A program made the position numbers and the translations under genes. The notes beneath the pieces were generated by a model. That model worked only from the letters and a program-made list of their open reading frames with translations, was not told where the DNA came from and did not search any database. A stretch of DNA of 63,156 bases from Mycolicibacter engbaekii (GTDB lineage: Bacteria; Actinomycetota; Actinomycetes; Mycobacteriales; Mycobacteriaceae): contig NZ_LQOT01000009.1 in NCBI RefSeq assembly GCF_002101585.1, positions 1 to 63,156 on the forward strand, in the 5' to 3' direction. The stretch's first letter is position 1, and each line of letters opens with the position of its first letter. Below are positions 18,596 through 27,471 of the stretch, piece by piece.

Positions 18596-19507
18596 ATGAT
18601 TGCTGAGCTTTCGGCCGACAACGTTCAGCGCCGCGAGTTCTGGGCGCAACTGTGCCCGGAGATGTCGATCGAGACCGGGGGTCCCGGCCCGTCCATCGCG
18701 GTCGGCGAGCTCGACACCCAGTTGGCGAACTTGAAGCGGGAGGGCTACGTCCAGGTTCCCGACGCCTTTCCCGAAGCGGCCATCGCGCCTATTCGCAGGA
18801 CCGTCTCCACGCTGTTCCGGCAAGGGATCCCACTGCCTTTCGCCTTCGTCTACGACGAGCTGTGGCTGGCTTTCCAGGGGCTGTCGGAGTTCCTGGCCGG
18901 CGTTCTGGGCCAGGGGTATCAGGCGTTGCCGGACTTCTGGGTCTGGCACGTCAATCCCAGTGACAACGCCGTGGGCTGGGGACCGCATCGGGACAAGTTG
19001 GTCAACACCCTCGACGACGACAACTCGCCGCGGACGCTGACCGTGTGGCTCCCGTTCACCGATGCCACCCCGCTCAACGGGTGCATGTACATGCTGCCCG
19101 CACATCTCGACGATCGCTTCGTCGAGCGTCGCTGGGACGGGCCGGACAACACGCTCGTCCGCAATCTTCAGGACATTCGGGCGCTGCCGGCCACGGCGGG
19201 CACCATGTTCGCCTGGAATCAGGCGGTGCTGCACTGGGGCGGGCGCGGCAGCCGTCTGGGGGCCGCGCCGCGGATCAGCGCCGCTTTCGAGTTTCAGCGC
19301 GCCGACTGCGCGCCGTACAACAGCCCGTTGCTGGAGCCGGGCCGCACGCCGACCTTCACCGAGCGGCTCGGGCTGATCGGCAAACAAGTTCTGCAATATC
19401 GCCACATGTATCCATTGACCGGTGATGTGGAGGCCGTCGCGACCCTGCTCGCGCAGCGCTACATGCCTGAGGTGGCCGCCTCGGCGGGAGTCGGTGCGCC
19501 GATCTGA
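18596..19507 (+). CDS. Phytanoyl-CoA dioxygenase (PhyH) family protein
   Basis: This 303-residue Fe(II)/2-oxoglutarate oxygenase has the iron-binding set His131-x-Asp133 (GPHRD) and distal His213 (VLHWGG), with Arg220 close by as a candidate 2-oxoglutarate ligand. PhyH-family enzymes hydroxylate aliphatic or secondary-metabolite substrates; the substrate here is unknown. The start ATG 18596 has GGAG about 9 nt upstream, inside the end of guaA, so it is probably co-transcribed and perhaps translationally coupled with guaA. That linkage to purine synthesis has no obvious reason. It converges on the TetR gene 13 bp away. Confidence 0.85.
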   Translation: MIAELSADNVQRREFWAQLCPEMSIETGGPGPSIAVGELDTQLANLKREGYVQVPDAFPEAAIAPIRRTVSTLFRQGIPLPFAFVYDELWLAFQGLSEFLAGVLGQGYQALPDFWVWHVNPSDNAVGWGPHRDKLVNTLDDDNSPRTLTVWLPFTDATPLNGCMYMLPAHLDDRFVERRWDGPDNTLVRNLQDIRALPATAGTMFAWNQAVLHWGGRGSRLGAAPRISAAFEFQRADCAPYNSPLLEPGRTPTFTERLGLIGKQVLQYRHMYPLTGDVEAVATLLAQRYMPEVAASAGVGAPI

Positions 19508-19520
19508 GGCGAGGAGGCCG

Positions 19521-20123
19521 CTAGATCGGTGTGGAGCGCAGCGCCGCGGGAAGGCTCGGCAGGAAATGCAGGGTCGCGAATCTGCGGACGTCCTCGGCGG
19601 AGTCCAGCGGTTCGCGTGCGGGCAGCAACAGCGCCATCGCCGCGTAGCGCAGGATGGTGTCGGCCAGATCGGTGACCACCTGCGGGCCGATGCGCTCGGC
19701 GAAACCGGCCGGGAAGATCACCTGCAGTGCCTCGGACATCCGTTCCACGATCGCGCCATAGTGCCGCCGTGCCAGTTCCAGCGCCAGCGCCGGCTCGTCG
19801 GTGATCATCCGGTTGAGTACCCGATGCCGGCGAAACTGCATGATCGCCGAGGTGAATGCCTCGACATAGTAATTTGACTGGGCGCCAGAGTTTTTCAGCT
19901 CGGCTGCGATATCGGCGTAGAGCGCGGCGTTCTCCCGGTCGATGACCGCGGCGACCAGTTCGTCGCGGCCGGCGAACCGGCGGTAGATGGTGGTGCGGCT
20001 GACCCGGGCGCGGCGGGCCACGTCGTCCAGGGCCACCCGGCGAAAGCCGTGCTGTTCGAACTCGACGACCGCGGCGTCGAGGATGGCGGTGGTCGCCGGG
20101 TCAGCCCCGGGCGTAGCCGGCAT
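19521..20123 (-). CDS. TetR-family transcriptional regulator
   Basis: This 200-residue protein has a typical TetR N-terminal helix-turn-helix (about residues 12-58, ending in [15 protein letters not shown]) and a C-terminal helical ligand domain. Its start overlaps the end of the upstream MpaB gene by 23 bp on the same strand, so the two are one transcription unit and translationally coupled; the regulator probably controls this small operon. It converges on the PhyH gene. The arrangement repeats the TetR/MpaB theme seen at 4560-6225, but there the genes are divergent. Confidence 0.9.
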   Translation of the reverse strand: MPATPGADPATTAILDAAVVEFEQHGFRRVALDDVARRARVSRTTIYRRFAGRDELVAAVIDRENAALYADIAAELKNSGAQSNYYVEAFTSAIMQFRRHRVLNRMITDEPALALELARRHYGAIVERMSEALQVIFPAGFAERIGPQVVTDLADTILRYAAMALLLPAREPLDSAEDVRRFATLHFLPSLPAALRSTPI

Positions 20124-20955
20124 AGGCGAACTTGTTGTAGCGCAGTCGCATCGGCAGATGATCCCATGCCCAGTTGACCGGCCGCGATCGGCAGACCGCG
20201 GCGAACCGCTGATAGCGCCGCTCCTGCCGGTCGCTCCAGGGCAGGCCCAATTGGGCGCGGGTGCTCGGCGGCATGCCGCCGGTGGTGAGAAACGCCGCGA
20301 TCGGATTGAAGATCACCGAGATCGCCCGCCACAGCACCGGCGGCACCCCCTTGGGGCAGGGGAAACCCTTGGTGACGTAGCCGACGCCGTACTTGGCGGT
20401 CGGGTGGGCGACGAGAACCTTGTCCAGCATCTGGTTCCAGTAGCGCTCGAATTCGGCGTAGTCGGCCGGCATCACCCGGTCGCTGACGCCGTAGCGGCGA
20501 TACCAGGTCTTCGACTCGAGGTAGATCCGCTCCTTCTCGTCCGGGGTGAGCCGTTTGACGAAGGTGTCGGCGAAGTACAGCACCTGCTCGACGAAGGTGG
20601 CGTGCGCCCAGAAGTAGGTCTCGGGATCCAGCGCGTGATACCGGCTCCCGTCGGGCATATTGCCCTTGATGCTGTGGTGGAAGTCGCGCACCTGCAGGCC
20701 GGAGTTGCCGGACTCGGTGCCGTAGACGGTCATGAAGATCGGCGGCAGCGAGCGTTTGATGCGGGCAGCGGTGTCGGCGAAGAACACCGAGTGGTCCAGC
20801 ACGCCCTGGCCGAGCTCGGCGAGCATGTTCTGCAGCACTGCCGGGCGCGGCCCGATCAGGTACATCCGGTTGTCGCCGAAGTAGCGCCATACCAGGGACT
20901 GCGGTCCCAGGGGCAGGGCATCGGTAGCCGCGTCGGTCTCCACGGATTGGGTCAT
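20101..20955 (-). CDS. MpaB/DUF2236 family oxygenase
   Basis: This 284-residue DUF2236 protein belongs to the same broad family as the gene at 5269 but to a different subgroup. It retains SLVWRYFGD near the N-terminus, the central [14 protein letters not shown] segment with its conserved His, and the [12 protein letters not shown]-terminus. By analogy with rubber oxygenases it may bind haem; its substrate is unknown. ATG 20955 is preferred over an upstream start because the added N-terminal residues are not family-like. AACACT lies 7 nt upstream and could be the -10 of a leaderless promoter. It is translationally coupled to the TetR gene downstream and divergent from imuA' across 194 bp. Confidence 0.83.
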   Translation of the reverse strand: MTQSVETDAATDALPLGPQSLVWRYFGDNRMYLIGPRPAVLQNMLAELGQGVLDHSVFFADTAARIKRSLPPIFMTVYGTESGNSGLQVRDFHHSIKGNMPDGSRYHALDPETYFWAHATFVEQVLYFADTFVKRLTPDEKERIYLESKTWYRRYGVSDRVMPADYAEFERYWNQMLDKVLVAHPTAKYGVGYVTKGFPCPKGVPPVLWRAISVIFNPIAAFLTTGGMPPSTRAQLGLPWSDRQERRYQRFAAVCRSRPVNWAWDHLPMRLRYNKFAYAGYARG

Positions 20956-21104
20956 GCGGCACAGTGTTACATGTTTTGAACTGTGTACCAAAGCGGGAGA
21001 TCAGCGGCTTCCTCGCGGTACGGATGTGGCCTGCGAGGCCGTTGGTGCAGCGCTGAAGAGCCCGGCTTGACGTTTGTCGGCGGGGGAGTGTTCACTCGGG
21101 TGAA

Positions 21105-21120
21105 TCGAACATAGTTTCGA
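21105..21120 (+). promoter_or_regulatory. LexA (SOS) box of imuA'-imuB
   Basis: TCGAAC-ATAG-TTTCGA differs at one position from the mycobacterial LexA consensus TCGAAC-N4-GTTCGA. The candidate -10 TAGTTT (21112-21117) lies inside the box, so LexA binding would block the promoter. The box is 29 bp upstream of the imuA' start codon. Confidence 0.85.
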
Positions 21121-21149
21121 ATCGAATTTGAGTCATCCCGGAGGCGATC

Positions 21150-21860
21150 ATGACGGCGGCGGTGCGTGTGGGGGAACGTCATGTCATTCCGGAAAGCCGT
21201 GTTGAGCAGCTCAAACAACTGCGCCTGCAGATGGCGGCGGTGTCCGGGAAGGTGGGTGCCGGCCGACCGGGGCCCGGCGCGGTCCCCGGCGCTGCGGTCG
21301 CCCCGGCTGCCGACGCCGTGCTGCCCGTTCCGCCGCTGCTGGCCGAGGTGCTGCCCGCCGGATTGCCCCGGGGCACGGTGGCGGTGCTCTCGGGGGCCCG
21401 GTCGCTGACGCTGGGCGTGGTGGCCACGGTGACGGCGGCCGGGGGGAACGCGGCGATCGTCGGCCAGCCGGAGCTCGGGTTGTTGGCCGCGGCGGAGATG
21501 GGCGCAGACCTGAGCCGGCTCGCCGTCATCCCGGATCCCGGCAACGACCCGGTGGAGGTGGCCGCGGTGCTGATCGACGGCATGGATCTGGTGGTGCTCG
21601 GCCTGGGCGGCCGCTGCGTTCCGCCGTCGCGCACCCGGGTCGTGCTGGCCCGTGCCCGCCACCGCGGGTGTGCCCTGCTGGTCTCCGGCGGCGACTGGCA
21701 GGGGTCGGCGCTGCGACTGGACGCCCGGGTGAGCGGTTATGAGACCACCGGCCACCCGGCGGTGGGCTGCGCGGCCGTTGGCGGCTTCGGCCGGATCGGC
21801 GCGGTGCGCCTCGAGGTGCGGGCCGCTGGGCGGGCGGCCGGGCGGGCCCGGATCGGCTAG
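21150..21860 (+). CDS. imuA': Mutasome accessory protein ImuA' (RecA-like)
   Basis: This 236-residue protein corresponds to Mtb Rv3395c (ImuA'), a partner of ImuB and DnaE2 in damage-induced mutagenesis. It looks like a diverged RecA/SulA-type protein: an N-terminal helical part, then a segment starting near [11 protein letters not shown] where a Walker A motif would be. No intact GxxxxGKT is visible, so ATP hydrolysis is doubtful. The start has a good Shine-Dalgarno (GGAGG, 6 nt). A LexA box lies just upstream, and imuB follows after 11 bp on the same strand, so the two are an SOS operon. The C-terminus is rich in Arg, Ala and Gly. Confidence 0.92.
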   Translation: MTAAVRVGERHVIPESRVEQLKQLRLQMAAVSGKVGAGRPGPGAVPGAAVAPAADAVLPVPPLLAEVLPAGLPRGTVAVLSGARSLTLGVVATVTAAGGNAAIVGQPELGLLAAAEMGADLSRLAVIPDPGNDPVEVAAVLIDGMDLVVLGLGGRCVPPSRTRVVLARARHRGCALLVSGGDWQGSALRLDARVSGYETTGHPAVGCAAVGGFGRIGAVRLEVRAAGRAAGRARIG

Positions 21861-21871
21861 CGGGTCCTGGC

Positions 21872-23467
21872 ATGCCCGACTCCCGAGTACTGGCGCTGTG
21901 GTGCATGGACTGGCCCGCGGTCGCCGCAGCGGCCGCAGCGGGGTTACCGCCCACCGCGCCGGTTGCGGTCACCCTGGCCAACCGGGTGATCGCGTGCTCG
22001 GCGGGCGGTCGCGCGGCGGGGGTGCGGCGTGGGTTGCGGCGCCGCGAGGCGGCGGCCCGCTGCCCGGCGCTGCACGTGGTGGCCGCCGACGCCGATCGTG
22101 ATGCCCGGTTGTTCGAGCCGGTCCTTGCCGCGGTGGACGAGTTGATACCGGCCGCCGAGGTGTTGCGGCCCGGGCTGCTGGTGGTGTCGGTGCGCGGCGC
22201 GGTGCGGGCCTTCGGTTCCGAGGAACAAGCTGCCGAACGCCTCATCGACGCGGTCGGCGCGACCGATGTCGAATGTCAGGTCGGGATCGCCGACGGCCTC
22301 TCCACCGCCGTGCTCGCCGCGCGTGCCGGCGCCGTGGTGCCGCCCGGGAAAGACGCCCGGTTCTTGTCAGCGCTGTCGATCCGGCAGCTGGCCGCCGAGC
22401 CCAGCCTGTCCGGACCGGGCCGGGACGCTCTGATCGACCTGCTGTGGCGCTTGGGCATCCGGACCATCGGGCAGTTCGCCGCGCTGCCCCGTTCGGATGT
22501 CACCTCGCGATTCGGCCCGGACGCGCTCGCCGCGCACCGGTTCGCCCGCGCCGAGCCGCAACGCGGACCGTCCGGGCGCGAGCCCGAACCGGACCTCGAG
22601 GCGGTGCTGCCGTGCGATCCGCCGATCGAGCGGGTGGACGCCGCGGCGTTTGCCGGGCGCTCGCTGGCGGCTGCCCTGCACCGGACGCTGATGGCCGCCG
22701 GCGTCGGCTGTACCCGGCTGGCCATTCACGCCGTCACCGCAACCGGAGAAGAGCTGACCCGGGTGTGGCGGTGCGCCGAGCCGTTGACCGAGGAGGCCAC
22801 CGCGGATCGGGTGCGCTGGCAGTTGGACGGTTGGCTGAACCGCCGTGTCGCCGCCGACCGGCCCACCGGCCCGGTGACGCTGCTGCGGCTGCAGCCGGTG
22901 GAGGTGCTCTCGGCGGCCGAGGCGCTGCAGCTACCGCTCTGGGGTGGCCCCGGTGAGGAGGATCGGCTACGGGCCCGGCGTGCCTTGATCCGCGTGCAGG
23001 GCCTGCTCGGCCCCGAAGCGGTCCGGGTGCCGGTGCTCTCCGGTGGTCGCGGTCCCGCGGAGCGAATCACCTTGACCCCGCTGGGGGATGAGCCGGTGCC
23101 GCTGGCCGACCCGCGCCAGCCGTGGCCCGGTCGGCTCCCCGAGCCGTCGCCGGCGGTACTGCTCGACGATCCCGTGGAACTGCTCGATGCCGAACGTAAT
23201 CCGATCCGGGTGAGCAGCCGGGGATTCTTCTCCGCCGATCCGGCGTGGTTGGTTGCTCGGGGGCGCGACGACGGGGTGCGCTGGTGGGCCGGCCCCTGGT
23301 TGGTCGACGAACGGTGGTGGGACCCGCAGCGGGAGGGGCCGGGGTCGGGGCGCACCGCCCGGGTCCAGGTGCTGCTGGCGGGTGGGCCACCGAGCGCGGG
23401 GTCGGGGCAGGCGCTCCTGCTGTGCTACCGGCTGCGGCGGTGGTACCTGGAGGGGGCCTACGAATGA
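21872..23467 (+). CDS. imuB: Mutasome hub protein ImuB (inactive Y-family polymerase)
   Basis: This 531-residue Y-family polymerase homologue (Rv3394c) has lost the catalytic acids: the first motif reads CMDWPAVAA instead of DxDxFFASVE, and the second reads VSVRGAVRAFG instead of S-x-DE. It carries a canonical beta-clamp motif, QLPLWG, at residues 353-358, which tethers the mutasome to the sliding clamp and recruits DnaE2 and ImuA'. The palm, finger and little-finger-like regions remain, followed by a long C-terminal domain (about 360-531). It is the second gene of the LexA-controlled operon. A long palindrome follows its stop codon. Confidence 0.94.
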   Translation: MPDSRVLALWCMDWPAVAAAAAAGLPPTAPVAVTLANRVIACSAGGRAAGVRRGLRRREAAARCPALHVVAADADRDARLFEPVLAAVDELIPAAEVLRPGLLVVSVRGAVRAFGSEEQAAERLIDAVGATDVECQVGIADGLSTAVLAARAGAVVPPGKDARFLSALSIRQLAAEPSLSGPGRDALIDLLWRLGIRTIGQFAALPRSDVTSRFGPDALAAHRFARAEPQRGPSGREPEPDLEAVLPCDPPIERVDAAAFAGRSLAAALHRTLMAAGVGCTRLAIHAVTATGEELTRVWRCAEPLTEEATADRVRWQLDGWLNRRVAADRPTGPVTLLRLQPVEVLSAAEALQLPLWGGPGEEDRLRARRALIRVQGLLGPEAVRVPVLSGGRGPAERITLTPLGDEPVPLADPRQPWPGRLPEPSPAVLLDDPVELLDAERNPIRVSSRGFFSADPAWLVARGRDDGVRWWAGPWLVDERWWDPQREGPGSGRTARVQVLLAGGPPSAGSGQALLLCYRLRRWYLEGAYE

Positions 23468-23517
23468 GCGCGGCGCCGTCAGTGCGGCGGTGCGCTATCG
23501 GCCCACTGTGCCCCACT

Positions 23518-23581
23518 GCGCCGAGCGTGTAACCACGGCGAGAATCCGCCCCGAAAATCGGCGTGGTTACACGCTCGGCGC
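23518..23581. repeat. 20-bp perfect inverted repeat between convergent genes
   Basis: Positions 23518-23537 and 23562-23581 are perfect reverse complements (arm core GAGCGTGTAACCACG), separated by 24 nt. The element fills the centre of the 126-bp gap between convergent imuB and iunH. It may act as a bidirectional transcription end or be a member of a dispersed palindromic repeat family; I recall related palindromes in other mycobacterial intergenic regions but could not check. Confidence 0.85.
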
Positions 23582-23593
23582 GGGACGGGAGGG

Positions 23594-24526
23594 TCAACCT
23601 CGCCGGCGGGCGAATGCGCTGACCCGCGACACGAACCGGTCGAAGAACGCCGCCGGGTCCACTGCGACCCCGATCAGCGCGTTGGGCCGGCGCGCGTCCC
23701 AGTCGGGAATCGTTCGCCCGCGCGCATCGGGCGAGAGCTCGACCCGCAATGCGGCAGGGTGGGTGGTCACGAGCGCGGGTTCCAGAGCGACCGCCGCGGC
23801 CAGCGGGTCGTGCAGATACGCCAGGTAGCCGTGGCCCCGCGCCTCGTGGGCCTCGAAATAGAAGCGCAGTGCGTCACTGAGCATCCGGGTCACCGAGCCC
23901 TCGGCCAGCCGCGCCAGGATTGTCGGCGTGATCGCGATCTGCCGGGTCAGATCCAGGCCGCACACGATCGGGAGTCGTTGCGGCGCAACCGCTCCCCATG
24001 CCGAGAACACCTGCTCGGCCGCCTCCGGATCGAATCCGATGTTGAACTCGGCCTCGCCGGACAGCTCGCCGGAGAACGCGCCGCCCATGATCACCAGCCG
24101 ACGCAGCAGCGTAGGCAGTGCCGGTTCGGTCTGCAGCGCCAACGCCAGGTCGGTCAGCGGACCGGTGGCCAACCCGATCAACTGCTCCGGGTGTTCCCGC
24201 GCGGCAGCGACCCAGGCTGCTGCGGCGTCGTATCCGGTGAGCCGTCCGGTGCCGGGCGGCAACTCGGCATACCCAAGTCCCTGCGGGCCGTGGCTGTTCG
24301 GCACGGCGCCGCTGCGCGGTGAGTCGGCGCCCCGGGACACCGGGACACCGGCCGCCCCGCACAGTTCCAGCAGGGCCAGGTTGTTGTGGCAGACCTGCTG
24401 CACCGCAACGTTTCCGCCGGTGGCGGCGATCCCGACAAGCTCGGCATCCGGGCTGGCGAGCAGGTACACCAGCGCCACCGCATCGTCGACGCCGGTATCG
24501 AAGTCGGCGAAGACGGGCAGGGTCAC
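23594..24526 (-). CDS. iunH: Nucleoside hydrolase IunH
   Basis: This 310-residue inosine-uridine nucleoside hydrolase homologue (Rv3393) hydrolyses nucleosides to base and ribose. The N-terminal calcium/active-site cluster reads DFDTGVDDA (residues 7-15), and the central NIGFDPEAA and downstream HDPLAAAVAL segments with the catalytic His are present. The GTG at 24526 is chosen because it sits directly before the conserved start; the open frame extends further but overlaps acrA1. It lies 10 bp downstream of acrA1 on the same strand, unlike Mtb, where iunH is the opposite way round to its neighbour cmaA1. It may supply bases for salvage. Confidence 0.92.
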   Translation of the reverse strand: MTLPVFADFDTGVDDAVALVYLLASPDAELVGIAATGGNVAVQQVCHNNLALLELCGAAGVPVSRGADSPRSGAVPNSHGPQGLGYAELPPGTGRLTGYDAAAAWVAAAREHPEQLIGLATGPLTDLALALQTEPALPTLLRRLVIMGGAFSGELSGEAEFNIGFDPEAAEQVFSAWGAVAPQRLPIVCGLDLTRQIAITPTILARLAEGSVTRMLSDALRFYFEAHEARGHGYLAYLHDPLAAAVALEPALVTTHPAALRVELSPDARGRTIPDWDARRPNALIGVAVDPAAFFDRFVSRVSAFARRRG

Positions 24527-24536
24527 GAGCGCGGGC

Positions 24537-26564
24537 TCACCAGTACACGCCCGGAACCAACCGCACCGCCCGTTTGACCGGGCGGGGCACCCGCACCCGG
24601 GGGATCGCTCGCGACGGCCGCTTCGGCCTGCGTGCCACCTGCCGATTCCGTTGTGCCACAGTGGTTTGTGCCTCTTCGGGCAGTGCCACACCGCGGGCCG
24701 CGGCCGAGTCCGGGTAGCCCAGGTAGACCTGGTGCAGCACCCGGCGCGCCAGCCGGGGGGTGAAGTAGTTGCCGGCTTCGGCCAGCGTCCCCAGCGGAGT
24801 GTCGATCCGGTCCGGCTTCTCGATCAGGCCGCGTATCACCATGGCTGCCGCGCGCTCGGCGCTGATCGCCCCGACCGGGAGCAGCTTGCCCGTCGGCGCG
24901 ATCATCGGAGTGGCCACCAGCGGCATGTGGATGGTGGTGAAGGTGATGTGCTCGGACAGTGTCTCGGTCGAGAGCACGTCGGCGAACGCATCCAGCGCCG
25001 CCTTGGTGGGCACGTAGGCGCTGTAGCGCGGACTGTGCGCCAGCACACCTTCACTGGAGACGTTGACGACGTGGCCGAACCGTCGTTCCCGCCAGTGCGG
25101 CAGCAACGCCAGCACCATGCGCACCGCCCCGAAGTAGTTGACCGCCATCGTGCGCTCGTAGTCGTGCAGCCGCTCGGTGGAACTGGCCACCGAGCGGCGA
25201 ATGGACCGGCCGGCATTGTTCACCAGATAGTCGACATGCCCGAACCGGCCCAGGATGTCCTTGACGGTGTGCTCCACCGATGCCGAATCGGTCACGTCAC
25301 AGGTGAAGGCGTGCGCCTGCCCGCCGCCGGCCCGGATCTCGGCCACCAGCTCGTCGAGCGCTGAGCCGCTGCGGGCCAGCGCGAAGACCGTGCCGCCGCG
25401 CTCGGCCACCGCGATCGCCGAGGCCCGGCCGATACCGCTGGAGGCCCCGGTGATGACGACGTGCCGACCGACCAGCGGCCCCGCCGGATCGTCGCGGCGA
25501 GCGCGGTCGGGATCCAGATGCTGCGCCCAGTACCGCCACAGCCTCGGCGCATAGTCGCCGAACTCGGCCAGCCGGACGCGCTGACCCAGCGCCGCGCGGG
25601 TGGCGTCGGCGACGAACGTCGGCCGCAGCTCCACCAGATCGAGCACCTCGGCGGGAAGCCCCAGTTGGGTGGCCACCATGTTGCGCCACACCCGGGTGCG
25701 GCCGCCGACGTTGAGCACCGGGGCCGCCACCGCGGCGGGCAGCGTGGCGCGCAGCGGCGGAAGCCCGGCCTCGGCCGCGATGGCCCGGTAGATGTCGGGC
25801 AGCCCGATCGACCTCGGAGCGGTGAGGTGGAAGGTGCGCCCGTCGTACCCGTCGGCGTGCATCAGCTCGACCAGCGCATCGACGACGTAGTCGACCGGGA
25901 CGACGTTGGTGCGTCCGGTGTTGGGTACCGCCATCGGGGTCAGCCGGGGCAGTGCCGCCAGCTTGGCCAGCAGCGGGAAGAAGTAATACGGGCCGTCGAC
26001 TTTGTCCATCTCGCCGGTGCGGGAATCGCCCACCACCACCGCCGGACGGAACACCCGGTACCGCAGTCCCGGTGCCGCGCGCACCAGCGCTTCGGCCTCG
26101 AACTTCGTCTGGTGGTACGGGGTCGGCAGCTGTTGGCCGACGTCGAAGTCGTCTTCGGTGAATTCACCGGAGAAGTCACCGGCCACCGAAATCGAGGACA
26201 CGTGCGACAACGTGGCGTCCAGTCGCTCCGCCAGCCCGATCACTGCGCGCGTGCCCTCGACGTTGACCGCCTGCTGCTCGGCCGCGCCGGCGGTGATGTC
26301 GTAGATGGCCGCACAGTGCAGTACGTGGTCGATATCGCCGAGTTCGGCGATCGCCGTGTCGTTCAGCCCGAGGTTCGGCGCCGCCAGGTCGCCGACCAGC
26401 GGTTTCACTCGCTCGTCCCACTCCTGCGCGGCCAGCGCCTCAAAGCGGCTCAGTGAGGCGCGGCGTACCAGCACCCATATCTGTGCCTGGGGTCCGGTCG
26501 CCAACAGGCGGGACACCGCGCGTCGCCCAATAAACCCGGTACCGCCGGTAACGACATAATGCAT
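24537..26564 (-). CDS. acrA1: Fatty acyl-CoA reductase AcrA1, two-domain SDR
   Basis: This 675-residue protein is a fusion of two Rossmann domains. The N-terminal extended SDR (GGTGFIG at residues 7-13; YHQTK active site) resembles NAD-dependent epimerase/fatty acyl-CoA reductases. The C-terminal classical SDR has GASSGIG (near 370) and YSAYVPTK. It corresponds to Mtb AcrA1 (Rv3391), proposed to reduce fatty acyl-CoA to aldehyde or alcohol for wax ester or lipid synthesis. Start ATG 26564 gives the family N-terminus MHYVVTGG; an ATG three codons upstream is possible. The C-terminus is basic and Pro/Arg-rich. It lies 10 bp upstream of iunH, and lpqD is upstream on the same strand. Confidence 0.93.
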   Translation of the reverse strand: MHYVVTGGTGFIGRRAVSRLLATGPQAQIWVLVRRASLSRFEALAAQEWDERVKPLVGDLAAPNLGLNDTAIAELGDIDHVLHCAAIYDITAGAAEQQAVNVEGTRAVIGLAERLDATLSHVSSISVAGDFSGEFTEDDFDVGQQLPTPYHQTKFEAEALVRAAPGLRYRVFRPAVVVGDSRTGEMDKVDGPYYFFPLLAKLAALPRLTPMAVPNTGRTNVVPVDYVVDALVELMHADGYDGRTFHLTAPRSIGLPDIYRAIAAEAGLPPLRATLPAAVAAPVLNVGGRTRVWRNMVATQLGLPAEVLDLVELRPTFVADATRAALGQRVRLAEFGDYAPRLWRYWAQHLDPDRARRDDPAGPLVGRHVVITGASSGIGRASAIAVAERGGTVFALARSGSALDELVAEIRAGGGQAHAFTCDVTDSASVEHTVKDILGRFGHVDYLVNNAGRSIRRSVASSTERLHDYERTMAVNYFGAVRMVLALLPHWRERRFGHVVNVSSEGVLAHSPRYSAYVPTKAALDAFADVLSTETLSEHITFTTIHMPLVATPMIAPTGKLLPVGAISAERAAAMVIRGLIEKPDRIDTPLGTLAEAGNYFTPRLARRVLHQVYLGYPDSAAARGVALPEEAQTTVAQRNRQVARRPKRPSRAIPRVRVPRPVKRAVRLVPGVYW

Positions 26565-26641
26565 ACCGGTCATGGTTACCGGTCGCGGGGGCTACGTCAA
26601 CAGCGGAATCAACAGCGGGGTCGGCAGCGGCTCGGCGCCGA

Positions 26642-27382
26642 TCACCGCCGCGCAGCCGCCGCGGGGGAGAACGCGCGAATGCCGTCCCACTCCACGAGCG
26701 TCCAGCCGGTCGTCGGGCTGCCGGTGATCACCACCTTGGCGATGTTGGGCAGCGGGTGGTCGATCAGCAGCTCGTCGCGGGGGTTGCGGACATTCATCAG
26801 CGTCCAGGTGGCGATGGACGCCCCGTGCGAGAACGCCACGGGGTTCTTGTCGCCGGCGTCGTACATCTGCTGGACGGCGGCACTGAACTCGTCGTTGAAC
26901 TGGTTGCCGTCGATGGAGCCGGGAATGGTCGCGCTGCGGTCACCGTGGAGCCAGGCCTGCGGGGCCAGCCAATACACCGAATTGACCATGGATCCGGGCT
27001 TGTCGCTGAACCAGCCGGCGTTGATCTCTCGCAGGCCCGGCAGGATCTCCACCTGACGTCCGAGCTCACGCGCCAGCGGGGCGGCGGTCTGCTGGGTACG
27101 CACCATCGACGAGGCATACACACCGTCGTGGCGGTTGCCCGAGAGCTGGTTTGTGATCTCCTGAGCCTGGACGCGCCCCTTGTCGGTCAGGCCCGGGCCG
27201 GGCACCGAGGTGTCCAGGATTCCCGCGGCATTGGCCTCGGACTCGGCATGGCGGACCAGCGTCAGGGTCATGATCCGCGGTTGCGGTGTCGTGGAACAGC
27301 CGCCCAGCCCCAGAGCGCAGGCCAGCGCCGCCGCCAGCATCGCGAGCACAGTGACAACGCGGTTCCCGGTGTGCTTCCTCAT
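26642..27382 (-). CDS. lpqD: Histidine-phosphatase lipoprotein LpqD
   Basis: This 246-residue exported lipoprotein has signal-peptide core at residues 9-27 and lipobox LGGC. The histidine phosphatase (phosphoglycerate mutase-like) domain has phospho-accepting His in LVRHAESEAN and the second His in the FSHGAS segment. It corresponds to Mtb LpqD (Rv3390). It acts at the outer face of the membrane; the substrate is unknown. The ATG at 27382 is the only start giving a proper signal peptide. It is divergent from htdY (89 bp), and the gap contains the perfect inverted repeat TGGTCCC/GGGACCA at 27405-27411 and 27438-27444. Confidence 0.91.
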   Translation of the reverse strand: MRKHTGNRVVTVLAMLAAALACALGLGGCSTTPQPRIMTLTLVRHAESEANAAGILDTSVPGPGLTDKGRVQAQEITNQLSGNRHDGVYASSMVRTQQTAAPLARELGRQVEILPGLREINAGWFSDKPGSMVNSVYWLAPQAWLHGDRSATIPGSIDGNQFNDEFSAAVQQMYDAGDKNPVAFSHGASIATWTLMNVRNPRDELLIDHPLPNIAKVVITGSPTTGWTLVEWDGIRAFSPAAAARR

Positions 27383-27404
27383 GCCGACAGCCTGCCCTAA
27401 TCGA

Positions 27405-27444
27405 TGGTCCCGACACGAATGCTTCTGCTGAAATGGTGGGACCA
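27405..27444. promoter_or_regulatory. Inverted repeat in the lpqD/htdY divergent promoter
   Basis: TGGTCCC (27405-27411) and GGGACCA (27438-27444) are perfect inverted arms 26 nt apart in an 89-bp divergent intergenic region. This is a candidate operator or cruciform; no regulator is identified. Confidence 0.3.
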
Positions 27445-27471
27445 AATCGCCTCCGACGTGAAGGAGAACCC

